Assembly (NCBI GenBank): GCA_020845495.1
Contig: JADLFM010000141.1
Coordinates: forward strand, 124,001-188,000
Direction of reading: 5' to 3'
DNA length: 64,000 nucleotides
Source: Chloroflexota bacterium
Lineage (GTDB): Bacteria > Chloroflexota > UBA6077 > JACCZL01
The notes beneath the pieces were generated by a model, which did not search any database, had not been told where the DNA came from, and worked only from the letters and a program-made list of their open reading frames with translations. Below are positions 26,573 through 34,823 of the stretch, one piece after another; position 1 is the stretch's first letter, and each line of letters starts with the position of its first letter. Both the position numbers and the translations under genes were made by a program.

Positions 26573-28345
26573 TTACGAGAGCCACATCTGCTCTTCGCGC
26601 CAGTAGTCGGCGTACATCGGTGGAACGTTCTGGACCTTCTTGCTGAAGACGTAGTTCCAGGGTTGCAGCCAGATGTAGCCCCACCAGGCCGATTCGTGCA
26701 TCAACTTCTGACAGCGGACGTAGATCGCCTGACGCTTCTCTTCGTCGTAGCTCGCGCGGCCCTCGGCGATGGCCGCCTGAATCTCTGGCTCCTTGGCGCG
26801 GATGTAGGCCGCCGGGCCGGTTTCGGCCCATGAGAGCGTGAAGAGCGGGTCAGGGTCGATCGCGCCGCTGGTTCGCTGAGTGCCCATGTCGAAGTCGTTC
26901 TGCTGGCGGACCTTCTGGCCCCAGGCGACTCGTTCGAGCGCCTCGATGTTGACCTGAATGCCAATCTTGTCGAGCATCGCCTGGAGCAACTGGGCCTGCT
27001 GCTGGTCGGCCTCGCGGGTAATGACGGTGAGCCGGATCGGAAGCGGCGTCGAGACGCCGGATTCCTTCATCAGCGCCTTCGCCTTGTCCAGGTCGAAGCC
27101 GTAGAACGGGATCGACTCGTCGTAGCCGAGCGTACCGGGTAGCAGGTCGTACTTCTGGGCCACGCCGACGCCGCCGCCGAGCGCCTTCGCAACCGCCTCA
27201 CGGTCGATCGCGTACTGAACGGCCTGGCGCAGTTTGACGTTGTCTTTGAACGGTCCCTGCTGGCCGTTGAAGAAGAACCGGTAACGGTTGCCGTTGCCCG
27301 GGTCTTCGACGTAGACAAGGCTCTGATCGGACTTCACCGAGGGGACGTCGCGGCCTCGGACCAGTTCGGTGAAGTCGGCGTTGCCGGAGCGTAGCTCTAC
27401 CAGCCGAACCGAATCGTCCGGCACGAAGCGGTAGTGGATCTTGTCGACGTACGGTAGCGGCTGACCGTCCGCGCCCTTGTCCCAGTAGTTCGGGTTCTTG
27501 TTCAGGATGAGTTGCGAGCCGCTCTGCCACTCGCCGAAGGTAAACGGCCCGGTCCCGACTGCCTGGAGACGAATGCCGTCCTCGCCAAGCTTGTCGTACG
27601 CCGCCTTCGAGATAATGGCGGTCGTTCGCGTCCCGTCCGAGACGGCTGACAGGATCGACCCGAACGGCCCCTTCAGGTTGATCTTGACCGTCGAGTCGTC
27701 GACGACCTCGGCCGGGTTGTCGGCATCCACTCCGGGTAGGTCGGTCTTGGCGAGCGACTTCGGGTTCTTGATCCAGGTCTCGACGTTCCAGCGGACCACC
27801 TCGGCGTTCAAGTCCGAGCCGTCATGGAACTTGATGCCCTTCCGGAGCTTGAAGACGGCCGCCTTGTCGCTGAGATCCCAGGACTCCGCAAGCCCAGGCT
27901 TCGGACCCCAACGGCCGTTGGCGCCCTTCCGCCACATGACCAGCCAGTCGAACACCTGATTGGCGGTCGGTCCGGTCGTGACGGCCGGGAACATCGTCAC
28001 GAAGTCGTTCTGCGCGACCACGCGCAGCGTCCCGCCACGCTTCGGCGCGCCGGCCGCCTGGGTGGCCGCCTGGGTGGCCGGCTGCGCGGTCGGCGCAGCC
28101 GCCGGGGCGGCTGCGGCCGCAGCCGGCTTCGCGGCCTCAGTCGGCTTGGCAGCACCCGAGGCGGCCTGAGCCGGCGCCTGCTGCGTCGGCTTCGCGGCCT
28201 CGGCTGGCTTGGATGACTCGGCCGGCTTAGCCGGAGCGGGTGCCTGCTGGCAGGCCGCCGCCAGCAGCACGAGCGGTCCCCCTGCCGCCAGAAGTTGCAG
28301 GCCACGACCCAGCGCCTGCCTGCGGGAGATCGTCCTACGCACCAT
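26573..28345 (-). CDS. Family 5 extracellular solute-binding protein (Tat-type lipoprotein)
   Basis: 590 residues. ATG at 28345 is chosen over longer starts because GAGGGAG lies seven bases upstream and the protein then begins with a twin-arginine-like signal, 'RRTISRRQALGRG', and lipobox LAAAC. A roughly 80-residue Ala/Pro/Lys-rich linker with imperfect PAQA/AKPA repeats follows. The SBP_bac_5 fold then runs to the end: 'KFHDGSDLNAEVVRWNVETW', 'GTGPFTFGEWQSGSQLIL', 'LRQAVQYAIDREAVAKALG'. The family binds peptides, nickel or sugars for Dpp/Opp-type ABC importers. It is divergent from a LacI regulator and homologous to the gene at 31751. Confidence 0.93.
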   Translation of the reverse strand: MVRRTISRRQALGRGLQLLAAGGPLVLLAAACQQAPAPAKPAESSKPAEAAKPTQQAPAQAASGAAKPTEAAKPAAAAAAPAAAPTAQPATQAATQAAGAPKRGGTLRVVAQNDFVTMFPAVTTGPTANQVFDWLVMWRKGANGRWGPKPGLAESWDLSDKAAVFKLRKGIKFHDGSDLNAEVVRWNVETWIKNPKSLAKTDLPGVDADNPAEVVDDSTVKINLKGPFGSILSAVSDGTRTTAIISKAAYDKLGEDGIRLQAVGTGPFTFGEWQSGSQLILNKNPNYWDKGADGQPLPYVDKIHYRFVPDDSVRLVELRSGNADFTELVRGRDVPSVKSDQSLVYVEDPGNGNRYRFFFNGQQGPFKDNVKLRQAVQYAIDREAVAKALGGGVGVAQKYDLLPGTLGYDESIPFYGFDLDKAKALMKESGVSTPLPIRLTVITREADQQQAQLLQAMLDKIGIQVNIEALERVAWGQKVRQQNDFDMGTQRTSGAIDPDPLFTLSWAETGPAAYIRAKEPEIQAAIAEGRASYDEEKRQAIYVRCQKLMHESAWWGYIWLQPWNYVFSKKVQNVPPMYADYWREEQMWLS

Positions 28346-28545
28346 CGCTGTACTCCCTCGTATGCTGACCCCGCTGCGCCTGCCGTCAGTACGAGCGGCA
28401 TCCGCGCGAGGCATCTTCCACGACCACGGCGTAAGGCTAGCCGGGGCGCTGTCGACGGTCAACAAGCGTCGCCACGAACCAGCCGGAGCTTGCGCCCTGT
28501 CCGGCCACGATCGATCCTTGACCATCGCGCGGCGCCATGATACCC

Positions 28546-28563
28546 TGCAAAAACGTTTGAGCA
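28546..28563 (+). promoter_or_regulatory. Putative LacI-family operator
   Basis: TGCAAAAACGTTTGAGCA has the central-CG palindrome AAACGTTT typical of LacI-type sites. It ends 19 bases before the LacI start codon, in the divergent gap 28346-28582, so it could control both directions. Confidence 0.55.
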
Positions 28564-28582
28564 CAGGCGCTCAGAGGGCGAG

Positions 28583-29728
28583 ATGCGACGTCGCGGAAAC
28601 GTCACAATCGACGTAGTGGCCGTCGAAGCCGGGGTGTCGGCGTCGACCGTGTCGCATGTGCTCAACGGGCGAGCCAAAGCGGTGCGCATCAGCGACCCGA
28701 CTCGCCAGCGCGTTCTCGACGCCGCGCAGCGGCTCGGCTACACCCCAAATCACGCCGCCCGTAGCCTGCGCCGCCAGCGGACCGGGATCGTCACCGTCCT
28801 GGTCTGGCGCCTTGCAAGCGCCCTGTTCGCCGATATCGCTGAGGGCGTCCGCACGGTCGCCCTGCGACACGGCTTCCAGGTCAGCGTGATCGACGCTGGG
28901 GCCGTCGACGTACAGGCGGAAGTTCGAGCGCTCCGCTACCTGCGCACCGGCATCTGCGATGGCGTCGTCGTGGCGACGAGCAGCCATAGCCAGCGTGGGC
29001 CGGCTGTCGACGCGCTGCTGGAGCTCGTCGAAAGCGGGATTCCCGTCGCACTGGTGTTCGACCGCAGCCCCAGTCCGCGCGTGCCCGCCATCGACATCGA
29101 CAATGCCGAGGGCGGGTACCTCGCGACCAGACACCTCCTGACGCTCGGCCATCGGCGCATCGCGCATCTGACATTCGCCGATGGGCCGCTCGATCCGGTC
29201 GATCCGCGTCCGCCGGCGTCTCGCTACCGGGGCTACCTGACGGCGCTCGCCGAGGCTGGCATCGCGCCGGACCCGTGCTGGCTAATCCGGGGCGGGCGCG
29301 AGGTCGAGGGCGGGCGTGAGATGGCGCACGCGCTGCTCGAACGCTTCCCGGCACGTGCGGCCCGGCCAACGGCCGTGGTCACCGTCAACGACCGTACGGC
29401 TATCGGCGTCCTGCGCGGTTTCTACGAGGTCGGCGTGCGGGTGCCGGACGACGTCGCGCTGGTCGGGTTCCACGACATCGCGACCGCCCGCTATACGGCA
29501 CCCGCGCTGACGACGGTGGCGCATCCACGCATGAAGTTAGGAGAACTGGCGGCCGAGGCGCTGTTTACATGCCTGCACGGTGGTGAGGTGGTGGTACGCG
29601 ATCGGACCGTACCGGTACGGCTCGTCGTGCGCGAGTCGTGCGGTGCGCTCCCGCTGGGAGCCTGGCAACGGCCGCCGGTGGCCGTCAGCGTGCGACCAGC
29701 AGACGGAAGGGGAAGGCTCGATGCATGA
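28583..29728 (+). CDS. LacI-family transcriptional regulator
   Basis: 381 residues. The N-terminal helix-turn-helix reads 'VTIDVVAVEAGVSASTVSHV', with the hinge helix 'RAARSL'-like region ('PNHAARSLRR') after it. A periplasmic-binding-like effector domain follows ('GVVVATSSHSQRGP', 'DNAEGGYLATRHLLTLGHRR', 'DDVALVGFHDI'). LacI proteins usually respond to sugars or sugar acids, which fits the enolase-superfamily dehydratase at the end of the operon. The stop overlaps the permease start by eight bases, so regulator and transporter are probably one transcript and the regulator controls itself through the site at 28546. Confidence 0.95.
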   Translation: MRRRGNVTIDVVAVEAGVSASTVSHVLNGRAKAVRISDPTRQRVLDAAQRLGYTPNHAARSLRRQRTGIVTVLVWRLASALFADIAEGVRTVALRHGFQVSVIDAGAVDVQAEVRALRYLRTGICDGVVVATSSHSQRGPAVDALLELVESGIPVALVFDRSPSPRVPAIDIDNAEGGYLATRHLLTLGHRRIAHLTFADGPLDPVDPRPPASRYRGYLTALAEAGIAPDPCWLIRGGREVEGGREMAHALLERFPARAARPTAVVTVNDRTAIGVLRGFYEVGVRVPDDVALVGFHDIATARYTAPALTTVAHPRMKLGELAAEALFTCLHGGEVVVRDRTVPVRLVVRESCGALPLGAWQRPPVAVSVRPADGRGRLDA

Positions 29729-30668
29729 ATACGTCGTGCGGCGCTTGATCAGCATGGTGCCGGTGCTGTTCATCGTCAGCATGATCTCGTTCGGCTTGCT
29801 GTACGTCCTGCCGGGCGATCCGGCCCTCGCGATCCTCGGCGAGAACGTCGGCACCCAGGAGACGTACCGGAACCTGCGGCGCGAAATGGGCCTCGACGAC
29901 CCGCTCTGGGTCCAGTACGGCCGCTGGCTCCAGCGCACCGCGACGGGCGATCTCGGCCGGTCTATTCGGACTGGCGAGCCGGTGGCGGACATCCTGATGC
30001 GGCGTGTGCCGGTGAGCCTGTACGTGGGCCTGGGCGGCCTCCTGTTCGGCATCCTGATCGGCCTGCCGGTCGCCATCATTTCGGCAGTGCGCCCGGGCAG
30101 CCGCCTCGACATCGCCGGCACGATCGTGGCGCTCGGTGGCATCGCCCTCCCCAGTTTCTGGCAAGCGCTGCTGTTCATGTACGTCTTCGCGGTGATGCTG
30201 CGCTGGCTCCCCCCGAGCGGCTACACCTCGCCCTTAGAAGACCCCTGGCTGAGCGTGAAGATGCTGCTGATGCCGGCGGTCGTGCTCGGTACCCACTCAG
30301 CGGCGGTCATCATGCGGCAGGGCCGCTCGGCGCTCCTTGAAGTGCTCGAACAGGACTACGTGACGACGGCTCGCTCGAAGGGGCTGACGCCACGCGTCGT
30401 GGTCGGCCTGCACGCGCTGAAGAACGCGATGATCCCGATCGTCACGATCCTCGGCCTTCAGGTCGGCAACCTGGTCTCTGGCGCAGCGATCACCGAGACG
30501 GTATTCGCGATTCCGGGCGTCGGACGGGCCGCCGTCGACGCGATCTTCTTCCGTGACTACCCGGTGCTCCAGGGTGCCATCGTGATGCTGACAGCGGCGG
30601 TCATCGTCGCCAATCTGCTCACCGATCTGGCGTACGGCTACCTGGACCCCCGGATCCGGTACCGCTAG
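29721..30668 (+). CDS. ABC transporter permease, DppB type
   Basis: 315 residues, six helices. It opens with 'MHEYVVRRLISMVPVLFIVS', typical of DppB/OppB. The ABC-ATPase contact loop is 'TTARSKGLTPRVVVGLHALK' (EAA-like loop). 'VSGAAITETVFAIPGVGRA' is the conserved C-terminal segment. ATG at 29721 is preceded by GGGGAAGG and lies inside the end of the LacI gene. With the DppC-type protein ten bases downstream it forms the membrane channel for the family 5 binding proteins of this locus. No ATPase gene accompanies the pair here. Confidence 0.94.
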   Translation: MHEYVVRRLISMVPVLFIVSMISFGLLYVLPGDPALAILGENVGTQETYRNLRREMGLDDPLWVQYGRWLQRTATGDLGRSIRTGEPVADILMRRVPVSLYVGLGGLLFGILIGLPVAIISAVRPGSRLDIAGTIVALGGIALPSFWQALLFMYVFAVMLRWLPPSGYTSPLEDPWLSVKMLLMPAVVLGTHSAAVIMRQGRSALLEVLEQDYVTTARSKGLTPRVVVGLHALKNAMIPIVTILGLQVGNLVSGAAITETVFAIPGVGRAAVDAIFFRDYPVLQGAIVMLTAAVIVANLLTDLAYGYLDPRIRYR

Positions 30669-30678
30669 GGAGGACGTC

Positions 30679-31635
30679 ATGGCAGATGATCGTGTCGACC
30701 CTGGCGCCGCCGTTGCCTTGCCCGCCGAGCGGGTCAGCCGCACACCCGTCTTCGTCGACGAAGGCTCCGGGCTGCACCGGACCCTCACGCGAGGACGGCG
30801 CTTCCTCAGCAACGTCCTCGAGACGCGGCTCGTCGGCACCGGACTGTTCGTGCTGGCGCTGGTGCTGTTCTGCGCGCTCTTCGCAGACGTCATCTCGCCG
30901 TACGATCCGAACGCGCAGGACTACCTGGCCATTACTGAAGCGCCATCGTGGAGTCATCCGCTCGGGACCGACGATCTCGGCCGGGACATCCTGGCCCGGA
31001 TCATCTACGGCTCGCGCGTCTCACTCGAGGTGGGCGTGATCGCGGTCGGCATTGCCGTGAGCCTCGGCGTCACGTTTGGCCTGATGGCAGGGTACGCTGG
31101 CGGCACCCTCGACGACGTTATTTCGCGCATCGTCGATGCCGTCCAGGCGTTCCCCGGCTTGATCCTGGCGCTCGGGATCACAGCCGCACTCGGACCGAGC
31201 GTTGGGAATGCGATGATCGCCATCGGCATCGTGGCGACGCCGGCCATCGCCCGCCTGACACGCGGGCAGACTTTGGCCGTGCGCGAGCGAGAGTTCGTCA
31301 CCGCCGCGCGCGTGATTGGCGTGCCGCCCGCCCGGATCGTCATGCGGCACATCTGGCCGAACGTCACCTCGCCGATCATCGTCCAGGCGACGCTGCTCGT
31401 CGCGACCGCGATCGTCACCGAGGCGTCGCTCTCGTTCCTGGGCGTCGGGGCCAAGCCGCCGACGCCGTCCTGGGGCGCGATGCTCCGGACCGGCTCGCAG
31501 TACCTGGAAGTCGCGCCGTGGCTGGCGTTCGCGCCCGGCCTGGCGATCTTCATCACCGTGCTGGCTTTCAACTTCGTCGGCGATGGCCTGAGGCGGGCGC
31601 TCGATCCGCGCCTGCTGAGCCGGCGGCGCGGCTGA
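30679..31635 (+). CDS. ABC transporter permease, DppC type
   Basis: 318 residues. 'HPLGTDDLGRDILARIIYGS' is the DppC/OppC hallmark, and 'TAARVIGVPPARIVMRHIWP' is the ATPase-contact loop. 'TEASLSFLGVGAKPPTPSWG' is the usual late motif. A cytoplasmic N-terminus of about 50 residues precedes helix 1. ATG at 30679 follows GGGAGG by five bases. It pairs with the DppB-type gene immediately upstream. Confidence 0.95.
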   Translation: MADDRVDPGAAVALPAERVSRTPVFVDEGSGLHRTLTRGRRFLSNVLETRLVGTGLFVLALVLFCALFADVISPYDPNAQDYLAITEAPSWSHPLGTDDLGRDILARIIYGSRVSLEVGVIAVGIAVSLGVTFGLMAGYAGGTLDDVISRIVDAVQAFPGLILALGITAALGPSVGNAMIAIGIVATPAIARLTRGQTLAVREREFVTAARVIGVPPARIVMRHIWPNVTSPIIVQATLLVATAIVTEASLSFLGVGAKPPTPSWGAMLRTGSQYLEVAPWLAFAPGLAIFITVLAFNFVGDGLRRALDPRLLSRRRG

Positions 31636-31750
31636 TCTTTGGTCGACCGGGTGGGCGGCCTCGCCTTGCCTTGCGATGCCGTTCACCCACTAGCGGCTCC
31701 CTGTTGGCGGCTCGTCGACGAGCGCCAGGCCAGGGGAAGGGAAAACACGC

Positions 31751-33547
31751 ATGCGGACGAAGACGACCCGTCGATCCTTTCTCGCAACGCTCGGCGGCGT
31801 GAGCGTTGGCATTCTGGCGGCATGCCAGCAGGCGCCGGCCCCGGCGTCGAAGCCGGCTGAAAGCGCGGCCGCGGCAAAGCCGACGACGGCGGCGGCCATC
31901 GTCCCGCCAACGGCTGCGCCGGCCGCACCCGCCCAGAAGGCGCCGGCTGGCCCCACGACCGCTCCGGCCGCCCAGAAGCCGGCCGCTCAGGCCGCGCCGA
32001 CCGCCGCGCCAACGACCGCTCCGGCGGCTGCACCAACGGCTGCACCGACGGCTGCCAGCAGCGCCATCAAGCGCGGCGGCGAGCTACGGATGGTCCAGAT
32101 CAACGACTTCGTCTCGATGGACCCGATCCACGCATCCGGGCCGACCGCCCGCGCCTGCTACGACACCCTGTTTGCGTGGCGGCCGAACGACAAGGGCGTG
32201 TTTGGCGTCAAGCCGATGCTCGCGAAGTCCTGGGATCTCGGGAACGACAAGCTAGTCGTGAAGCTGCGGGAGAACGTCAAATTCCACGACGGCTCCGACT
32301 TGAATGCCGACGCCGTGGTCTGGAACATCGCGCGGATGGTCCAGAATCCCAAGAGCTTCGCGCGGATCACCCTGCCGCAGATCGACAAGGACAAACCGGC
32401 CCAGGCCCTCGACCCGCTGACGGTCCAGATCAACCTGACCCGGCCGAGCGCGGCGATCCTCAGCGCCCTCAGTGACGGCGCGTCCAACATGAACGCGGCG
32501 ATCGTGTCGAAGAAGGCTGCCGACGACAAGGGTGAGGAGTGGCTGAAGCTGAACCCGATCGGGACCGGACCGTTCAAGTTCGTCTCGTTCCAGTCCGGCG
32601 ACAAACTCGTCGTCGAGAAGAACCCCACGTATTGGGAGATGGGCGCGGACGGCAAGCCACTGCCCTACGTCGACCGTGCGACCTACCGGGTCATCATCGA
32701 GGCGTCTACCCAGTTCACCGAGATGCGAGCCGGCACCGCCGACCTGATCGAGAACGTCCGGGGGCGCGACGTGCCGGCCGCGAAGCAGATCCAGCACGCG
32801 ACCTACATCGAGGCGCCGCTGCGTGGGAATAAGCGGCAGTACTTCTTCAACTCGCTCAAACCGCCCTTCAAGGACAACCTGAAACTCCGCCAGGCCGTCC
32901 ATCACGCCGTCGACCGTGACGCGCTGATCAAGGCGCTCGATGCTGGTCTCGGGATACCGCTGCCGTACGAGTTCGTGCCCGGCTCGATCGGCTACGACAG
33001 CACGGTGCCGTACTACGAGTTCAATCCCGACAAGTCGAAGCAGCTCCTCAGCGAAGCCGGCGTGACCCTACCGCTCGAGGTTCGGCTCACCGCTCACAAC
33101 CGCGAAGTCGACCAGCAGCAGGCCCAACTGCTTCAGGCGATGCTCGATAAGGTCGGCATCAAGGTCAACCTGGACATCGTCGAGCGGGTGGCCTGGGGCG
33201 AGAAGGTCCGCATCCAGAACGACTTCGAGATGGCGACCCGCCAGAGCGGCGTGGCCATCGATCCGTCCCAAGATCTGCTCGTGACCTGGGCCGAGGGCGG
33301 CAACTCGGCGTACCACCGCGCCCACGTCGACGGCTTGATCGAAACGCTCCAGAAGGCAGACTCGGAGTACGACGACGCAAAGCGCCAGGACTTGTTCGTC
33401 CAGGCGCAGAAGCTGATGCACGAATCAGCCTGGTTCGGCTACATGTGGTTCGAGCCAGGCAACTTCCTGGTCCACAAGCGGATTCAGGGTTTCCCACCCG
33501 CCATCTGGGGCTCGCTCGCCGAAGCCGAGTGGTGGATCAAAGAGTAG
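31751..33547 (+). CDS. Family 5 extracellular solute-binding protein (second of the locus)
   Basis: 598 residues. The start ATG 31751 gives a Tat-type signal 'RRSFLATLGGVSVGILAAC' with lipobox Cys, then an extremely Ala/Pro/Thr-rich linker of about 75 residues (PTAAPTTAPAAAPTAAP). The SBP_bac_5 domain follows ('KFHDGSDLNADAVVWNIARM', 'GTGPFKFVSFQSGDKLVV', 'LRQAVHHAVDRDALIKAL'). It is clearly homologous to the protein at 26573, sharing even 'LTAHNREVDQQQAQLLQAML' with few changes. Two binding proteins may thus feed one permease pair with related ligands. Confidence 0.94.
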   Translation: MRTKTTRRSFLATLGGVSVGILAACQQAPAPASKPAESAAAAKPTTAAAIVPPTAAPAAPAQKAPAGPTTAPAAQKPAAQAAPTAAPTTAPAAAPTAAPTAASSAIKRGGELRMVQINDFVSMDPIHASGPTARACYDTLFAWRPNDKGVFGVKPMLAKSWDLGNDKLVVKLRENVKFHDGSDLNADAVVWNIARMVQNPKSFARITLPQIDKDKPAQALDPLTVQINLTRPSAAILSALSDGASNMNAAIVSKKAADDKGEEWLKLNPIGTGPFKFVSFQSGDKLVVEKNPTYWEMGADGKPLPYVDRATYRVIIEASTQFTEMRAGTADLIENVRGRDVPAAKQIQHATYIEAPLRGNKRQYFFNSLKPPFKDNLKLRQAVHHAVDRDALIKALDAGLGIPLPYEFVPGSIGYDSTVPYYEFNPDKSKQLLSEAGVTLPLEVRLTAHNREVDQQQAQLLQAMLDKVGIKVNLDIVERVAWGEKVRIQNDFEMATRQSGVAIDPSQDLLVTWAEGGNSAYHRAHVDGLIETLQKADSEYDDAKRQDLFVQAQKLMHESAWFGYMWFEPGNFLVHKRIQGFPPAIWGSLAEAEWWIKE

Positions 33548-33554
33548 GTTGAGC

Positions 33555-33582
33555 CGGCGCGCCGTGTAGGAGTGGCGCGCCG
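33555..33582. terminator. GGCGCGCC hairpin after the binding-protein gene
   Basis: Nine-bp arms 33555-33563 and 33574-33582 pair around a ten-base loop, eight bases after the stop. Each arm contains the octamer GGCGCGCC. No T-tract follows, so it may be a partial terminator or an mRNA-stabilising hairpin before the dehydratase gene. Confidence 0.5.
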
Positions 33583-33634
33583 TCCTTCACCCTGGCCCGC
33601 CCCCAGAGGGAGCGGGCGTGGAAGGAGATCTCGC

Positions 33635-34723
33635 GTGAAGATCACCGGTATCAGTGTCGAGGCATACCAGTGGCCTCGGACGAAGCCGATCACGAACGGC
33701 TTGCACACCTACACCGACGTCAACTACGGCCTCGTCAAGATCGAGACCGACGAGGGCATCACCGGCATCGGGCTGGGGGCGGGGCGCGGTATCGAGGGGG
33801 CGACGGTCGAGCGACTCACGAAGGAGCTGATCGGCGAGGATCCGATCGACGTCGAGCGGCTCTGGCACAAGATGTGGGTGCCGAAGCTTATCGGCCGACG
33901 TGGCCTGACGACGCGTGCCATCAGCGCTATTGACATCGGCCTCTGGGACATCCGCGCCAAGGTGGCCGGGCTGCCGCTCTACAAGCTGCTGGGTGGCTAT
34001 CGGAACCGCATGCCGACCTACGTCGCCGGCGGCTATTACGAGGAGGGGAAGGGCCTTCGCGAGCTCGCCCAAGAGATGGAAGAGAACGTCGAGATGGGCG
34101 CCCGCGCCGTCAAGATGAAGATCGGCGCCGTTTCGATCCGTGAGGACGTCGAGCGAGTCAAGGTCGTCCGCGAGGCGATCGGCCCGGACGTCAAGCTGCT
34201 GGTCGACGCGAACTGCGCCTACCGCTTCTACGAGGCGATCCAGATCGCCAGGCGGATGGAGGAGTACGACATCTTCTGGTTCGAGGAGCCGGTGATGCCG
34301 GACGACTACGACGGCCACCGTAAGCTCGCCCGGGCGACCACCATCCCGATCGCGACCGGCGAGAACGAGTACACTCGCTACGGCTTCCGCGATCTGATCA
34401 AGAACGAGTGCGCCGCCATCCTGAACGCAGACGCCAAGGTGCTCGGCGGTGTCACCGAGTTCATGAAGGTCGCGGCGCTGGCTCAGGCCAATGACTTGCC
34501 GATTGCGCCGCACGGCTCGCAGGACATCCATATCCACCTGGTCACGGCCATCTCGAACGGCCTGATCCTCGAGTTCTACCGCGACACGGTGGATCCGATG
34601 TGGGGCAAGATCAACCACAACACGCTGCGCCTGAACGACGACGGGACGGTCAGCCCGCCGGAGGTGCCAGGCATCGGCGTGGACCCCAACTACGAGGTGC
34701 TGGCCCCGTACCGCGTGGGGTAA
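33635..34723 (+). CDS. Enolase-superfamily sugar-acid dehydratase (mandelate racemase/muconate lactonizing type)
   Basis: 362 residues, starting at GTG 33635 with AAGGAG seven bases upstream. The capping domain ends near 120, and the barrel follows. K160/K162 in 'RAVKMKIG' form a KxK base. D191 ('VDANCAY'), E217 ('WFEEPV') and E243 ('TGENEY') bind magnesium. H293 in 'IAPHGSQDIH' is placed like the MR-group general base. The family dehydrates acid sugars such as galactonate, rhamnonate and gluconate, or racemises mandelate-like acids; the exact substrate is open. As last gene of the LacI-permease-binding protein operon it probably acts on the imported compound. Confidence 0.93.
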   Translation: MKITGISVEAYQWPRTKPITNGLHTYTDVNYGLVKIETDEGITGIGLGAGRGIEGATVERLTKELIGEDPIDVERLWHKMWVPKLIGRRGLTTRAISAIDIGLWDIRAKVAGLPLYKLLGGYRNRMPTYVAGGYYEEGKGLRELAQEMEENVEMGARAVKMKIGAVSIREDVERVKVVREAIGPDVKLLVDANCAYRFYEAIQIARRMEEYDIFWFEEPVMPDDYDGHRKLARATTIPIATGENEYTRYGFRDLIKNECAAILNADAKVLGGVTEFMKVAALAQANDLPIAPHGSQDIHIHLVTAISNGLILEFYRDTVDPMWGKINHNTLRLNDDGTVSPPEVPGIGVDPNYEVLAPYRVG

Positions 34724-34755
34724 GGCTTCCACACCACGCCGCCAGGAATCCCCAT

Positions 34756-34797
34756 CAGCTCCGTCGCTTCCCTCAAACAGGGCGAGCGGCGGGGCTG
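34756..34797. terminator. Bidirectional terminator-like hairpin between convergent genes
   Basis: A stem of about 17 pairs (34756-34773 with 34779-34797), with several G-U pairs and one mismatch, sits midway between the stop at 34723 and the stop of the minus-strand gene at 34824. Confidence 0.6.
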
Positions 34798-34823
34798 ACG
34801 GGCGTTCAGTGCAGTCGCCCCGG

